Part shown: piece by piece, positions 10,784 to 21,062 of the stretch
Position numbering within the stretch: the stretch's first letter is position 1
Layout of the letters: each line of letters starts with the position of its first letter
Assembly (NCBI GenBank): GCA_030704615.1
Contig: CM060734.1
Span: forward strand, 50,234,042-50,298,041
Direction: 5' to 3'
DNA: 64,000 nt
Origin: Takakia lepidozioides
Taxonomy: Eukaryota; Streptophyta; Takakiopsida; Takakiales; Takakiaceae
The notes under the pieces: generated by a model
What the model was told of the DNA's origin: nothing
Database searches by the model: none
The model's input: the letters and a program-made list of their open reading frames with translations, nothing else
Made by a program: the position numbers and the translations under genes

Positions 10784-11322
10784 TTATCTCTCGAATATAT
10801 CAGACAAATAGTCTGGAGGGGTATATTTTGGGGATTCGGTGATACTATCGGGAGACGCAGGGGAGTATGCTGGAGATCCGAAGACGTCCAGGAGTTCCAG
10901 GTCTCCTTGTGTCGTTGCAGTGTCCAGGGAGAAGTTTGGAGGGTAATATCCTGCATATTCAGGAGATGCTGGCAGGTAACTAGGAGATGTGGGATATCCA
11001 AAAACGGTCACTTGTACGCCGCCAATGTGTTCGGGGAATAGTCTGGAGGGGTGTATGTCGGATAATCTTGGGAGTAGGCAGGAGATCTGTTGACATCATT
11101 GTTTACATGAACGCTTTCTCTGATTTCCGCCAGGGTATCCACAGAGATGTCTTCAGGTGTATTGTTGGGAGATTCAGATGCGTTCCGCGGGGATTCTACA
11201 GTCACATTTTCGTCAATCCTAGACACTTTGTTCAGCTCGGTAGACCCCCAACTGGATTTTTCATCTGGTACCAAAACACCATGTTTTTGATCTGGATGGT
11301 CCACTTCCATCACGTCTACCAA
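10784..11322 (-). pseudogene. Ser/Pro/Tyr-rich ORF pair, frameshifted
   Basis: Two overlapping minus-strand frames (11322-11008 and 11011-10784) together encode about 175 residues. The N-terminal half is acidic and Asn/Ser-rich. The C-terminal half repeats PTYTPPDYSPN, GYPTSPSYLPASPEY and SPAYSPASPDS, which recall the YSPTSPS heptads of the RNA polymerase II tail. The frames meet at a four-base overlap, as expected from a one-base indel. I do not recognise a family. It lies divergently to the DUF7869-type gene and may belong to the same mobile element. Confidence 0.35.
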
Positions 11323-11447
11323 ACATTGGAGCTAAGCTGACAGTCTTGTACTCATCGTCAGACACCGGATCCCTACCCTCGCTCCTCTTTCTCATATTGA
11401 CATTAAAACTAATCAGAGTGTATAACTGGCTGACCCAAAGAAATATC

Positions 11448-11473
11448 GAACCTCCACTGGATAGTGGAGGTTC
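11448..11473. repeat. Dispersed palindrome, copy A
   Basis: Perfect 11-bp arms GAACCTCCACT and AGTGGAGGTTC around GGAT. The right half alone occurs near 10539-10553. Confidence 0.85.
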
Positions 11474-11649
11474 ACAATTATCATATCCCAGTCTCGTTGG
11501 AAAGTATGTGTCACACTTACAATGTTACACATATCATTCCATCACTCGTTACCACATCGTCTCACACTGATTTTCATTTTTCCCGGAGTTATCTGATTTC
11601 GTCCTAACTTAAAAAAATGTCTTTTAGCTTCCCCATATAGAATTCACGC

Positions 11650-11675
11650 GAACCTCCACTGGGCAGTGGAGGTTC
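11650..11675. repeat. Dispersed palindrome, copy B (perfect)
   Basis: Perfect 12-bp arms GAACCTCCACTG and CAGTGGAGGTTC around GG. Confidence 0.85.
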
Positions 11676-13900
11676 CAGTTTTTGGTTCCTCATATGCATG
11701 ACATTGGTCTACGAATAGTTTACTTTGGCCTGCACGAAGCCTATTGTTAGCCTATGTCTAGTGTAGAATACAAGTAGACTAGACTATCGTGGTTTTTCAG
11801 AATTGCCGAATTTGACAAAATTGGATATGAAATGAAAATTGCCATTCAGAATTGAATTTGAATGGGAAGAATGCATCAACTATTGACAAGAACCAAATAA
11901 CGCTGGATTTGGGGATCAAGAAAACGGTTGAGAAATAAACATCCGGACATTTCCGAAACCACTGTCCTAAAAAAACCACCACATTGCACAAAATGGAGCA
12001 GGAGTGAAATGAATTGATAGAGAATGAAGCAGGAATTAAGCAAACAACGAAGCAGACAACGAAACAGAAACCTAATGTGCACCGAAGCACGGACTGAAGC
12101 ACTGAAGTAGAGATGAGAGTGCACTGAAGACAGTGCAGTGCAACATAGAATGAAGCAGGATCCAAACGAATTGAATCGAGAACATGCCACATGAATCGAG
12201 AGCAGGCCATACAAATTGAGAACAGACCAAAACATGACTTGAGAACATGCCAACACAAAAACATGAAACATAAGACGAAAAGAGGGAGTTTTCAATGTTG
12301 TACCTGCTTGTGCCGGCCATTTTGGTGTCCCTGCAACCACAGTCCTTCGTTTGATACTCTGTTTCGCACCTCCGCCTGTCGGTAATTGCACTATGCTCTC
12401 GCCTCTGCACTCGTCAATCTCCACTCACCACTGTCATGTCTCTCTTCCCTGCTCTTCAAATTTCACCTATTTCACTCTCTCACCTTTCACCCTCTACTCT
12501 CTCTGCACTCGGCCAAATCTGCTCTCTTTCTCTCCACGCTCCAGTATACAGTCTCTTTCTCTCCGCGCTCCAAAACTCTTCCATTTCACACTCTCCTCTC
12601 TCAACAGTCAAGCTCTCACTTGCGCAGCGCTTATGCGTATAAAATATGAAGCCCAAAGGTCGGGCTCAAAGAGCGCACCCCTTATAAGCGACCTTCAAGA
12701 ATGATCTGAACCATCGCCTCCGTCCGAAATCAAACGGTCGCGTGGCCCAAATGGATGTTCTACCCCATCCATGCAAACTAACATTAATACTGTCCATCCA
12801 CACAGATGAAATTAGTTCAACTTTTGTTCCAAATTGAATGACGAATGCACACACGTTTGGACAGACGACCGGACAGACGAATGAAAAAAGAACGAAATGA
12901 TTGTAATGACGCCATTGATCAGACTCTGCAACCCTCACGTTTACAAAAATCTTAAATTAGATTCGAAGCCGCCAAACCTTGACCCACGCCCCAAACGCCC
13001 ATGTGATACGCCTAGGCAGTCATTTCGAACTCAATCTGCCAAAGGACACAGTGCTGTACCTATGGATTCCTAACACTCTATAATCATTGTCTCATTATGA
13101 GCCGTCCACAATCACTTTTCGGCTGTTAGTCGCCAGGCCTCAATATTCCATGACAACACCCGCAAGTGCCATATGACATACGGCTTTAAGGATAGTAGAT
13201 GGCCCCTCGTGTCGGGCATTCCTCGATTTAAGGTCCAGAGCCACCATAGGGACTGCCCATTTATCGAGAGATACCCGACACGAGGGGTCCATCCCTACAT
13301 TAAACATGTGCAAGCAAGCAAGGCACGACAGAGCATTCCGCACACCTGTAATGCACCGCCCTCGGTGTCCAATGCAATGCACCGGCATGTAATGCCCTGC
13401 CCTGCCCAAGTGTTTTATTCACTGTAACAACACGATAAATATAAACAGAACAATCTCAAAGTGGTTTATGGTTCACCTCCGGATTCCTCCCAGTTAATTA
13501 TAATGATTGATTGTTAATGTGCAGTCCATAATTAGTTGTGGCGATTAGCCGCCTGACTTCATTTCTCCAGGCCACTTGTCAGAATCGACATCCTTCACGC
13601 TTATTCCAGAGTCTGCTGTCAGAGCCGGACGATAATGATGCTAGACATGTAGTCCTACTAACGTACAAGTACGATAGAATTCAGTCTGATCGCGACTGTT
13701 AATGTTTGTTCCATAATTAATGTGACAATGGCTGTCAATAAATGGAAAATTGTGCACACTTTCAATGAAGCCGTGATTTCGTGAGTTGAAATAAGCCGTT
13801 CGATTCCGCCTTAATCCACGGTGGCCATAATCGATCCGGGAGAGAAAGCAGACCACACTGCCATTGGAGCGATTCAAAGATGAAAGTTACATATCACCTC
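11676..13900. other. No convincing gene; possible promoter region
   Basis: Open frames here are short and low in complexity. 12400-12610 is very rich in CTCTC/TTCAC pyrimidines, followed by TATAAAAT at about 12639, a promoter-like arrangement of unknown direction. A strong inverted repeat lies at 13202-13288. The rest shows nothing I can support. Confidence 0.4.
13202..13288. repeat. Long imperfect inverted repeat
   Basis: The left arm contains CCCCTCGTGTCGGG and the right arm its complement CCCGACACGAGGGG. The match extends, with interruptions, through about 27 bp on each side of a roughly 27-bp loop. It could be a foldback element or the end of a small transposon. Confidence 0.7.
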
Positions 13901-13907
13901 TATATAA
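13901..13907 (+). promoter_or_regulatory. TATA box upstream of the DUF7869-type gene
   Basis: TATATAA is followed about 30 bp later by a CAAC/ACTTCC-rich leader and pyrimidine-rich DNA, a plausible plant core promoter for the plus-strand gene beginning in the next 600 bp. This is inference from position only. Confidence 0.4.
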
Positions 13908-14325
13908 CGTCCGACTCCACACAACACCAACTTCCCACTGTGAACCTCTCACTTGCTTCTTTTCTCTCACGCACCTCTCTGGGCATCCTGCACCTCTCTG
14001 GACAACGTGTACCTCTTTGCCTGTCCTGCACGACTCTGCCCATAGGGTACTTCTGAAGCAGCCTCTGAGTCTCTCCCTGCTTCCTTAGTCTCAGGTGTCA
14101 ACTGCACATTTCTCACGTAAGATAGTATGATACTCATTTTTTTTTGTACTCTCCATGTGCACCAGCTAAACTTGCTTTTGTTTGTCTAAAGTTATTCCCA
14201 AACCTCCAGTGGGCAGTCACCACATTCATATTCATCCATCCATAGAATCAATTTTTAATCTACAAAGGGCTTTTTTATTATCCATCGTTCATCCATGTGG
14301 TTGATTTCATCAACAGATATCATCT

Positions 14326-14349
14326 AACCTTCACTGTCCAGTGGAGGTT
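14326..14349. repeat. Dispersed palindrome, copy C
   Basis: AACCTTCACTG and CAGTGGAGGTT around TC; one arm position mismatched. A more degenerate copy lies at about 14201-14218. Confidence 0.8.
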
Positions 14350-14458
14350 GGCATTTGTGACTTCATCTGATAGTGCAGATAGATGTAGTCTATACTCCGC
14401 CCTCATACTCCAGTTTAATTCCAATTGTTTTTCATCAGTCCCAATGTAGATCCAAACA

Positions 14459-15223
14459 TTGACTTTACTTTTTCAAACCATATTTGTTTCCTCATTCAAA
14501 ACCGTCGAAAAAGTTATACTCAAGGTTTCTCCTTTCAGTGGCATGACGTTCTTTCCTTCAGTTAATCTTCCGTCCTGTAATAGGATTTTACTGAACCTCC
14601 ACTGCCCAGTGGAGGTTACTAACTTCATGGGGTTCCAAGTAGGCCAAAGGGTGTTTTTGTCGCTTCCTGGATCTCCTTCAGTTGTTGCCTCAGGAGATTG
14701 CATGAATGTTTCTGGGGAAGGAACTTGCCACGGACACCACTTGTGTTCGTCCACCATTTCAGTTACCCTAATGTTTTGTGATGACGCATTCGGCTCCTCT
14801 CCTCTGCCTTATCAACACATGGATGCTGACACATTGAAGGAGGCGATTGGGACTCCAGTTGTGTGGGACGTGTCCTGTGTTTGCATGCATGAAACTGTGG
14901 ATTCAGCATCCCAGAGAAACCCAGGATGTCATTCCATCACAAAAGATAATGATTATCAAGGACAAAACACTGAAAACAATGAAATTCCGTCCAACGGTGA
15001 GACTGAAGGGGATTTGCCTGTAGGTCTGGAGAGAGATTGTTGGAGAAACTTGCAATGTCTTCTTCTTGGGGAGGACGGAAACGTCCTGTTCGAAGGCCGA
15101 ATTCAGGCATGCATTCCTAACGAGATGATTCTGAATGACAAATTCGGAGAGAACGATGTTGGGGTTCTGGTCACCAGAACAATCTTCGGAGAATCTGGTT
15201 CACTGATGTCGATTGTGAAATGA
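14459..15223 (+). CDS. Unrecognised ORF, possible N-terminal part of the DUF7869-type gene
   Basis: An open frame of about 254 codons. The N-terminal 60 codons span palindrome copy D and may be intronic. The C-terminal part looks coding: RDCWRNLQCLLLGEDGNVLFEGRIQ and FGENDVGVLVTRTIFGE. I do not recognise a family with confidence. It sits 200 bp upstream of, and on the same strand as, the DUF7869-type segments, so it may be a 5' exon of that gene. The nominal stop at 15221-15223 may be read over by splicing. Confidence 0.35.
   Translation: MTLLFQTIFVSSFKTVEKVILKVSPFSGMTFFPSVNLPSCNRILLNLHCPVEVTNFMGFQVGQRVFLSLPGSPSVVASGDCMNVSGEGTCHGHHLCSSTISVTLMFCDDAFGSSPLPYQHMDADTLKEAIGTPVVWDVSCVCMHETVDSASQRNPGCHSITKDNDYQGQNTENNEIPSNGETEGDLPVGLERDCWRNLQCLLLGEDGNVLFEGRIQACIPNEMILNDKFGENDVGVLVTRTIFGESGSLMSIVK
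14594..14617. repeat. Dispersed palindrome, copy D (perfect)
   Basis: AACCTCCACTG and CAGTGGAGGTT around CC, inside the open frame starting at 14459. Confidence 0.85.
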
Positions 15224-15419
15224 CCATTAACAAAAACAAGACTTCTTGAAAAATGGCTGGATACTCTCCGTTGATCTCGAAAATTTCCTACGATCATGCA
15301 GTGACATGGAGAATGACGACCATGGTACAAACGTAAAGAAAGTAGCATACAGACATTTTACTAGGAAGAAGAAACCATCCAATATGGAGGACTAAAAAAA
15401 GTGCAAGAAAAATCTTACT

Positions 15420-17883
15420 TTGGATGAAGTGAGGTCGGTGAGCAGCAAACCTTGCTGCAAGCTTCAGTGCTGCCAATATTTTGATTGGAGAAAAACCTTG
15501 GCAATTCGTACTTCATTTTGGGGTTTGTCATTCGATGAGAGGAGAGAACTTGGATTGAATGTTTCAAAACGACTGCACATTATGGATGGATCATTGCGAA
15601 GGTCGTATGTTACGATAGAAGGTGTTGATGTTTGTGAGAAAGCATGGTGGATAATACACGGAATTGGAAGGTCAGCGTACATGGAGTACAAAAAGCTCAA
15701 TAAAGAGGGCTGTTTGTCATCTTTCCACGGAAATCGTGGCGTCAAGTGGCCTCGACCAGGGACACTCCATGCAGAGGGGAACATTATGTCCATTATCAAT
15801 GCCAATACTGACCTTATGCCTCACAAAACACGTTGCATTGGAGAGGGACGTCGGGATACTTTGAGAATTTTGCCACCCGAAATGAACTGGAAGAGAATTC
15901 GAGAGGAGTCCAACGAGGTGACCTTTATTCGTTGTCCCCTTTTCTTTTTTCAAAATACTGTGGCTGATTTTATTCTTGTTGATGCTATCATGCTTTCTTG
16001 GTCTTCCACTTTGCAGAACCTTCACTGCCTAGTGGACGTTGACATTATTGGGGAGTTGGGGTGCAGACAAACAAACTGCTCGGTTTGAAAGGAGTCTCGC
16101 AGCCAGCTATAAGCCGTATACGGAATCGAATATTTCATAACATGGAGGTTCGGAAAACAGGAAACACCTTTGTTAAGTGCACAGAATGCGAGATGTTGAA
16201 GGACTTGATCAAGAAGTCAATTAAGAGGAGTTCCGAACAAGTCGCACATAAGCGGGCGCTTGATTTGCACTTGAGGCATCAAGAGTTATGCAGAAGGTTG
16301 TACCATAGCTGGAGGAATGAGTCCGTTATGATTCCGGAGGAGTTCCTGTGTATTATTCATGATAAGATGGATAATAGGAAAACGGCTATTCCGAGGCTAC
16401 AGACGACGAACAAGATGGTCTCGGGATTGGGTCAGTTGTCTATCTCATTGACAGGAATGGTTACGAACGGACACGGTGATGGAGCTTACGCTCAATTTTC
16501 ACTTGAGTTCTGGAAAAATAATTCAAACTTCACAATTGGGTCGCTGGCTCGGTGCCTGCGCCAACTGGAAAAGTCGGCATGCCGGGAATCCATGAACATT
16601 TTCGACACTGAAGTTCAAAATGATTTTTTTGAAACGCTCATGAGAGGTAAATCGAGATGTTTGGAGGCTCTGAAACCCTGCAGGCCCCACGATAAACGTA
16701 GTGCTTAACCACTTCCTAGATGAATTTATTTGCAGATGGATAACTCCTCCAAAGACAATAAGAACAGATGGATGCTTGCTTTCTTATCCCTCCTCACTGC
16801 AAAAGATGTCTTTGAAGAGATCCAGCTAGGTTTCCTCATGGTCGGGCACACCCATGAGGATATTGACGGATTCTTTAGCTATCTCTCGAAGAAGCTAAAG
16901 GAACGCAACACCTACATTCTTCCGGATTTGATGAGGTCATTCATGATCTCCCAAGATATGCAATTCATTCCTCAAATCATTCAGGAGGTTCCCGACTTCA
17001 AGAAGTTTGTTAAGGGTTGTATTCATGATGGAAATGAGGCTTTGGTCGGGATCTCAGAGATGCACGTCTTTTGGTTTTTTAAGGATGCGGATGGCTGACC
17101 CGTTATGAAGTACAAGAAGTCAGCTATTGATTCGAAGTGGCTTCCTACAAACTCTAGCGTTAAGATGTAGAAGTCCAACCCTGATGGGACTCCAAATCTT
17201 CCTGAAGGAGACCCAGATGCCATTCCAAGGGGACGACTCCTTAGAAAAACAGTCATTCATAAAAAATGGTATTAAGAAATACAGAGATTTTTGGACCAAA
17301 TGAATGTTGCTTGACGATCATTACCGGGGTGTGATGGAACAATATGACCAATACTGGGGAAATATTCTCGCCGAACTTGATAAACCAATGAAGGACATTC
17401 CGGATCGTATTCAGCTTCTTGAGGGATTTTGGCCGAAAACAAATTGGTCCTCAAACCATCGGAGGGATGACATCCAGCCACAAATACTGGAAGATATGGA
17501 AGAATGAAGTTCCAGAACCTTACTATGGCCTTATGTGCGAGCGTCCAAGGATACCCTTAAATCCGTTCAAGGATATTGAAAAAGGGTTTTTTGTGCTCGG
17601 TCGTCCTCATGACCCAACGACGTGCCCGGTCTGGATGGGAATGGCAATTTCAGATTTCATCCGAGAAATGGAAGATCCTAATTTTAAGAAAGTGAAGGTG
17701 GAGTGGTGCAGACCGAAGAAAGGAGGTAACCCCTCAGACTTTGAGAGGTACAGGGACTGTTGGTCAAAAGTTTGGGAGTACAACCCGTCATATTCTCCTC
17801 ACTGGATCCACGTGAACAATGTCGTGTGGACAATGCGCCATGAAAAAATACGACAAGAAATAGCACCAAGAGAATTACAGTAG
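15420..17883 (+). pseudogene. DUF7869-type protein gene, broken
   Basis: In order: CCKLQCCQYFDW near the N-terminus, ERRELGLNVSKRLH, an intron (about 15919-16070) holding a palindrome copy, RKTGNTFVKCTECEML, then after 16730 the signature MDNSSKDNKNRWMLAFLSLL and GFLMVGHTHEDIDGFFSYLSKKL, and a C-terminal part with GRPHDPTTCPVWMGMAI ending in a stop at 17881-17883. The DN(x)KDNKN and GHTHEDID motifs mark DUF7869 proteins, a family of unknown function common in plants and animals, often repetitive and possibly transposon-derived (from memory). The copy is disabled by TGG-to-TGA near 17096, TGG-to-TAG near 17168, a TGA near 17300 and frame changes. No catalytic function can be assigned from sequence. 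Confidence 0.65.
16018..16041. repeat. Dispersed palindrome, copy E
   Basis: AACCTTCACTG and AGTGGACGTT around CCT, in a likely intron of the DUF7869-type gene; two arm mismatches. Confidence 0.7.
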
Positions 17884-18151
17884 TGGAAGCAGTGAAGGCG
17901 CGCGCGAATTTTGGATGTGGCTAACCTTCAGCCATATACCTAAATGTTTCCTTCTTGCGAACCACTTTCCATTCATGGACTAAATGTTGAGGTCATTTCC
18001 GGTCTAAGATTAAAAAAAAATCTTTACGCTTTTCTCCCTTCGTGTTTACGTTGGGTGATCCTTCCTGTCTTCTTTTTCTGTCGCATTGAACCTCGACTGG
18101 GCAGCGGACGTTCATCTATTTTCTTTTGCCGTGTTGGATTCTGCACTGTTG
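17884..18151. other. 3' flank of DUF7869-type gene
   Basis: No gene. It holds palindrome copy F and ends at the chromovirus target site TACAT (18152-18156). Confidence 0.5.
18089..18112. repeat. Dispersed palindrome, copy F
   Basis: AACCTCGACTG and CAGCGGACGTT around GG. A last, half copy (CCCAGTGGACGTT) is seen at about 22017-22029, beyond the chromovirus insertion. Confidence 0.7.
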
Positions 18152-18156
18152 TACAT

Positions 18157-18328
18157 TGTCGCGCACCTCACTTCGGTAAGCTCCCCCCCCCCCCCCTCAA
18201 GTCATAGTTACTCGCTTGATGCGCGCGTCTAACTCCCAACCTGGCCGCCGGGCCAACTTGGAGCTTCGGCTGCTCACCAGGACATAACGGTCCCCCTTTG
18301 ATCTCCCAAAGAACCCTCCAACGGTTTG
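18157..18328 (-). repeat. Chromovirus 3' LTR, truncated
   Basis: Matches the start of the other LTR from TGTCGCGCACC to AACGGTTTG, differing mainly in the length of a C run (about 14 versus 8). Beyond 18328 it joins internal sequence directly, so about 550 bp of LTR are deleted. Confidence 0.85.
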
Positions 18329-18403
18329 CAATTGGATTCCTAAGCTAGCTAAGCTGGGCTTAGCATGCATTTCCTCCCCCACGGTCCAAGGTTGATGTCC
18401 CCA

Positions 18404-18694
18404 TCAACGCTTCTTCCGCTTTTGAGGTCGCCCTTCGAAAACTGCAACCGCCTCGGATGCGTTTCCCATTTCTGAGGCACGCACCCAAGATGCCTCCACA
18501 TGATGATAGCCCTTCCATTTGACGAGATACTCCGTTTCTCGGTTCTTGAACCTCATCGACTTAAGTACTGCCTCCACCTCATACTCAGGTTCATTTTCAT
18601 GATCCAACAACACAGGTGGCGAACGCTCCACGGCCCACTCCCTTGCTGACAGAAGGTTTATTCGCCCTCCCATGGGTTTGGGCATTTCCGACAC
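18404..18694 (-). CDS. Chromovirus chromodomain fragment
   Basis: About 96 codons with YEVEAVLKSMRF, EYLVKWKGYHHVEASWV and a basic tail PQKRKKR. The aromatic cage pattern and LVKWKGY are classic for the chromodomain at the C-terminus of chromovirus integrase, which targets insertion to particular chromatin (family knowledge). The catalytic integrase that should precede it is absent. Confidence 0.85.
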   Translation of the reverse strand: MSEMPKPMGGRINLLSAREWAVERSPPVLLDHENEPEYEVEAVLKSMRFKNRETEYLVKWKGYHHVEASWVRASEMGNASEAVAVFEGRPQKRKKR

Positions 18695-18772
18695 TCGTAA
18701 GACCTCGCCACCATTCCCACATGGCAGCGTGACTACTCTCTTGCAGCAATCTCTGACCGCTCCAGATTTGCT

Positions 18773-19051
18773 TTAAAAGGTCATCCCCAAAATGAGATCC
18801 ACTCCATCGATCTCGCAGATGGTGAAGTTCTCACGTCCCTCCCAACTCCCCAGTTGAAGAGGAACATCAAACGCCACCCTTGTCGCCAATTGCGGTTCTC
18901 CTTTGGCAGAACGCACCTCAATAGAGGCCCCCACGTCACTTGTCGGGAGTCCCAGCTTTTGTGCCGTTGCCGGTGTCATGAAGGAGTGCGACGCTCCTGT
19001 GTCCACCAACAACGACACGTTAGTTCCGGATATTATCCCATCCACGAACAA
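18773..19051 (-). CDS. Chromovirus aspartic protease fragment
   Basis: Retropepsin-like segment with the active-site motif LLVDTGASHSFM and downstream VDLILGMTF, the conserved C-terminal region of retroviral-type proteases. It follows the zinc knuckle in a different open segment and stops at the internal deletion edge. Confidence 0.85.
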   Translation of the reverse strand: MFVDGIISGTNVSLLVDTGASHSFMTPATAQKLGLPTSDVGASIEVRSAKGEPQLATRVAFDVPLQLGSWEGRENFTICEIDGVDLILGMTF

Positions 19052-19084
19052 TAACTGACTCCCTTTACGTAAGGCGCCAGTTTC

Positions 19085-19273
19085 CTAATACAACTCACAA
19101 GAAAATTTGCCTACCTTGCAAGTCCTGGCGACCACCGCTTCCACCAAACGACTGATGGTATCTTCCGACAGCTCTGTGGTCGCCCGAGTCATGTTCAATT
19201 GCCGGGGCTTCGTGCACTTCTTGGCCATGTGCCCGGGCTCCCCGCAATTGAAACACACTCCATCAAAGGTCAC
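19085..19273 (-). CDS. Chromovirus gag zinc knuckle
   Basis: Contains CFNCGEPGHMAKKC, a CX2CX4HX4C nucleic-acid-binding knuckle from the C-terminus of Gag. A stop separates it from the protease segment. Confidence 0.85.
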   Translation of the reverse strand: MTFDGVCFNCGEPGHMAKKCTKPRQLNMTRATTELSEDTISRLVEAVVARTCKVGKFSCELY

Positions 19274-19405
19274 CTTCTGTCCGCCATAGGCCGCTCCACC
19301 TGCTTTTCCTTTCGAAGCACCGGGTGCCGCCTTGACTTGTGAAGGCCCTCCCTTTGATTTCCACGTGCCATTGTCGCCGCGCGGCCTATCCCACTTCTTT
19401 TCCGG

Positions 19406-20200
19406 TTAGAAGGAGTCACCTTCCCGTCGGGTCTTCTTGTGGTTCAGCTCTGTATGGCCTTGTCTTTCACCCTTAGGGACATCCGAGAAACATTCAGCCC
19501 TCTCAATTGCCTCGTTCAAAGTCTTAGGTGGCTTCTCCTCCAATTTCCGCCTGGCCCATGGGGCCAGTCCCGCCACAAAGTTGAAGACCATTTCTGGTTC
19601 TGCCATGTCCGCGATTTCGAGCAACAGCACATTGAAAGCCTGGACATATCCCCGAATGTCATCTGTTTGCTTCAAATTCCTCATCTTGTCCCGGGCGAGC
19701 CAGGACGCGTTGAGGGGCACAAACTACCTCTTCATCAATTCCTTGAACCCACTCCAGTTCAAGGTTTCCGGGCTTGGACCTCGGTCGTGAAGGCGTTTCT
19801 GCCACCATTGTTGAGCATAGCCCCTCAAATAGGTGGGAGCCACTTCCACCCGATCCTCGTCACTCAACTTGGCCGCCCGGAAGTACTGCTCTAGCTCCAA
19901 GAGCCAGGTGTTGAGTGCCTTCCGATTTCGGACGCCCTCGAAGGTGCCGGGTTCCTTAGGCTTCACCTTAAACTTTGCCTTAGTGGAAGTGGCATTAGCT
20001 GCCTTCAACACGTCTTTCAACGTCCCGCCAAATTGCGCCAATATCCCTTTCCAAAAGGCTGCCGGCATGGGAGGCATCTGTTGGTCGGTCGGAGCTCTCA
20101 AGGATTCCTCAGGCTCCGACTCCTCAGATTCCTCCCGCTCTTGAGCGGCCTCGTTTTCGGAAACATGCATCGCTTCCTCAAACGGCCGCCTCGGTGACAC
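19406..20200 (-). CDS. Chromovirus Gag (two abutting frames)
   Basis: 20200-19724 and 19720-19406 encode the Retrotrans_gag region: KPKEPGTFEGVRNRKALNTWL, LRGYAQQWWQKRL, then QTDDIRGYVQAFNVLLLEI, NFVAGLAPWARRKL and NEAIERAECF. A stop and small shift near 19722 separates the halves. The N-terminus is acidic (EREESEESEPEES). Gag forms the cytoplasmic particle that packages element RNA. Confidence 0.8.
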
Positions 20201-20316
20201 GTCGCCCCCGTCGGGCTCACCAGGATCATCATCTTTTGGGCCGTTCCGCTTTCACTTTGGCTTGCCCGACCCCATGATGAGGCCAATCCCAAGGACGATC
20301 GCGTACTAAACTCTAA

Positions 20317-20328
20317 GCTCTGATACCA
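20317..20328 (-). promoter_or_regulatory. Chromovirus primer binding site (tRNA-iMet)
   Basis: On the minus strand TGGTATCAGAGC lies two bases inside the LTR end, the standard plant initiator-Met tRNA primer site. Confidence 0.9.
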
Positions 20329-20330
20329 AG

Positions 20331-21057
20331 TGTCGCGCACCTCACTTCGGTAAGCTCCCCCCCCTCAAGTCATAGTTACTCGCTTGATGCGCGTGCCTAA
20401 CTCCCAACCTGGCCGCCGGGCCAACTTGGAGCTTCGGCTGCTCACCAGGACATAACGGTCCCCCTTTGATCTCCCAAAGAACCCTCCAACGGTTTGGAAC
20501 CAGCGGAATTCCCTTTGGTAGTTGGCAGTCCGGGACAGCTCCCCACTCTTTGGTCGCTTTCTGGCTCGCACGCTTACTCACTAGCTTTTGGTCACCAATG
20601 GGCTTGCACCGTTCTCGGGGTTACTACTCCTTATATATACTTCTGTAGCTGTCCGCGGGGGTTTCACAAACAACCATGCCATTTTATGGCGAACCACCAC
20701 GAACACCCTCGACTCCCGGTGATGAGCCGCGGTGAGTCTTGGCCCACCCACCACAGCCCCTATGGACCGTGATGAGTCCCAAGACTCCCCACGACTCCCA
20801 CCACGAGGTCTCCGCCCCAGGGTGAGTCCTATGCCACCCCCACTAAGTCCCGCTAAGCTACCACCACCCCTTGTGGAGCCACCCCCACCGCAAACCGGTG
20901 TGCGGGGCTCCACCTAGTGAGCGTCTCCGCCTCCTTGAGTGCTTTGGGCACTCAAGGGTGCTTCAGCCCCCCATACCTATCGCTGCCACTGCCCCCACCA
21001 CAGGGGCAGCCCCTCTTGTGTCCCGACCCCCTGCCCTCAAGGCAAGGGGCCGCGACA
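20331..21057 (-). repeat. Chromovirus 5' LTR
   Basis: A 727-bp LTR, read on the minus strand from TGTCGCGGCCCC to GCGCGACA, flanked outside by the TACAT duplication. Confidence 0.85.
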
Positions 21058-21062
21058 TACAT

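Larger units (their letters stand above)
18157..21057 (-). mobile_element. Ty3/gypsy chromovirus, internally deleted
   Basis: Long terminal repeats frame a minus-strand gag, zinc knuckle, protease and chromodomain. The target duplication TACAT is perfect (18152-18156 and 21058-21062). Reverse transcriptase, RNase H and most of integrase are missing: protease coding ends at about 18773 and chromodomain coding begins at about 18694. The left LTR is also truncated to its first 172 bp. The element is therefore a deletion derivative that could move only with help from an intact relative. Confidence 0.9.

Noticed and set aside
12351-12704. Three overlapping plus-strand ORFs rich in Ser, Leu and Pro
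   Set aside because: Produced by pyrimidine-rich CTCTC repeats; no conserved motif and three frames equally open.
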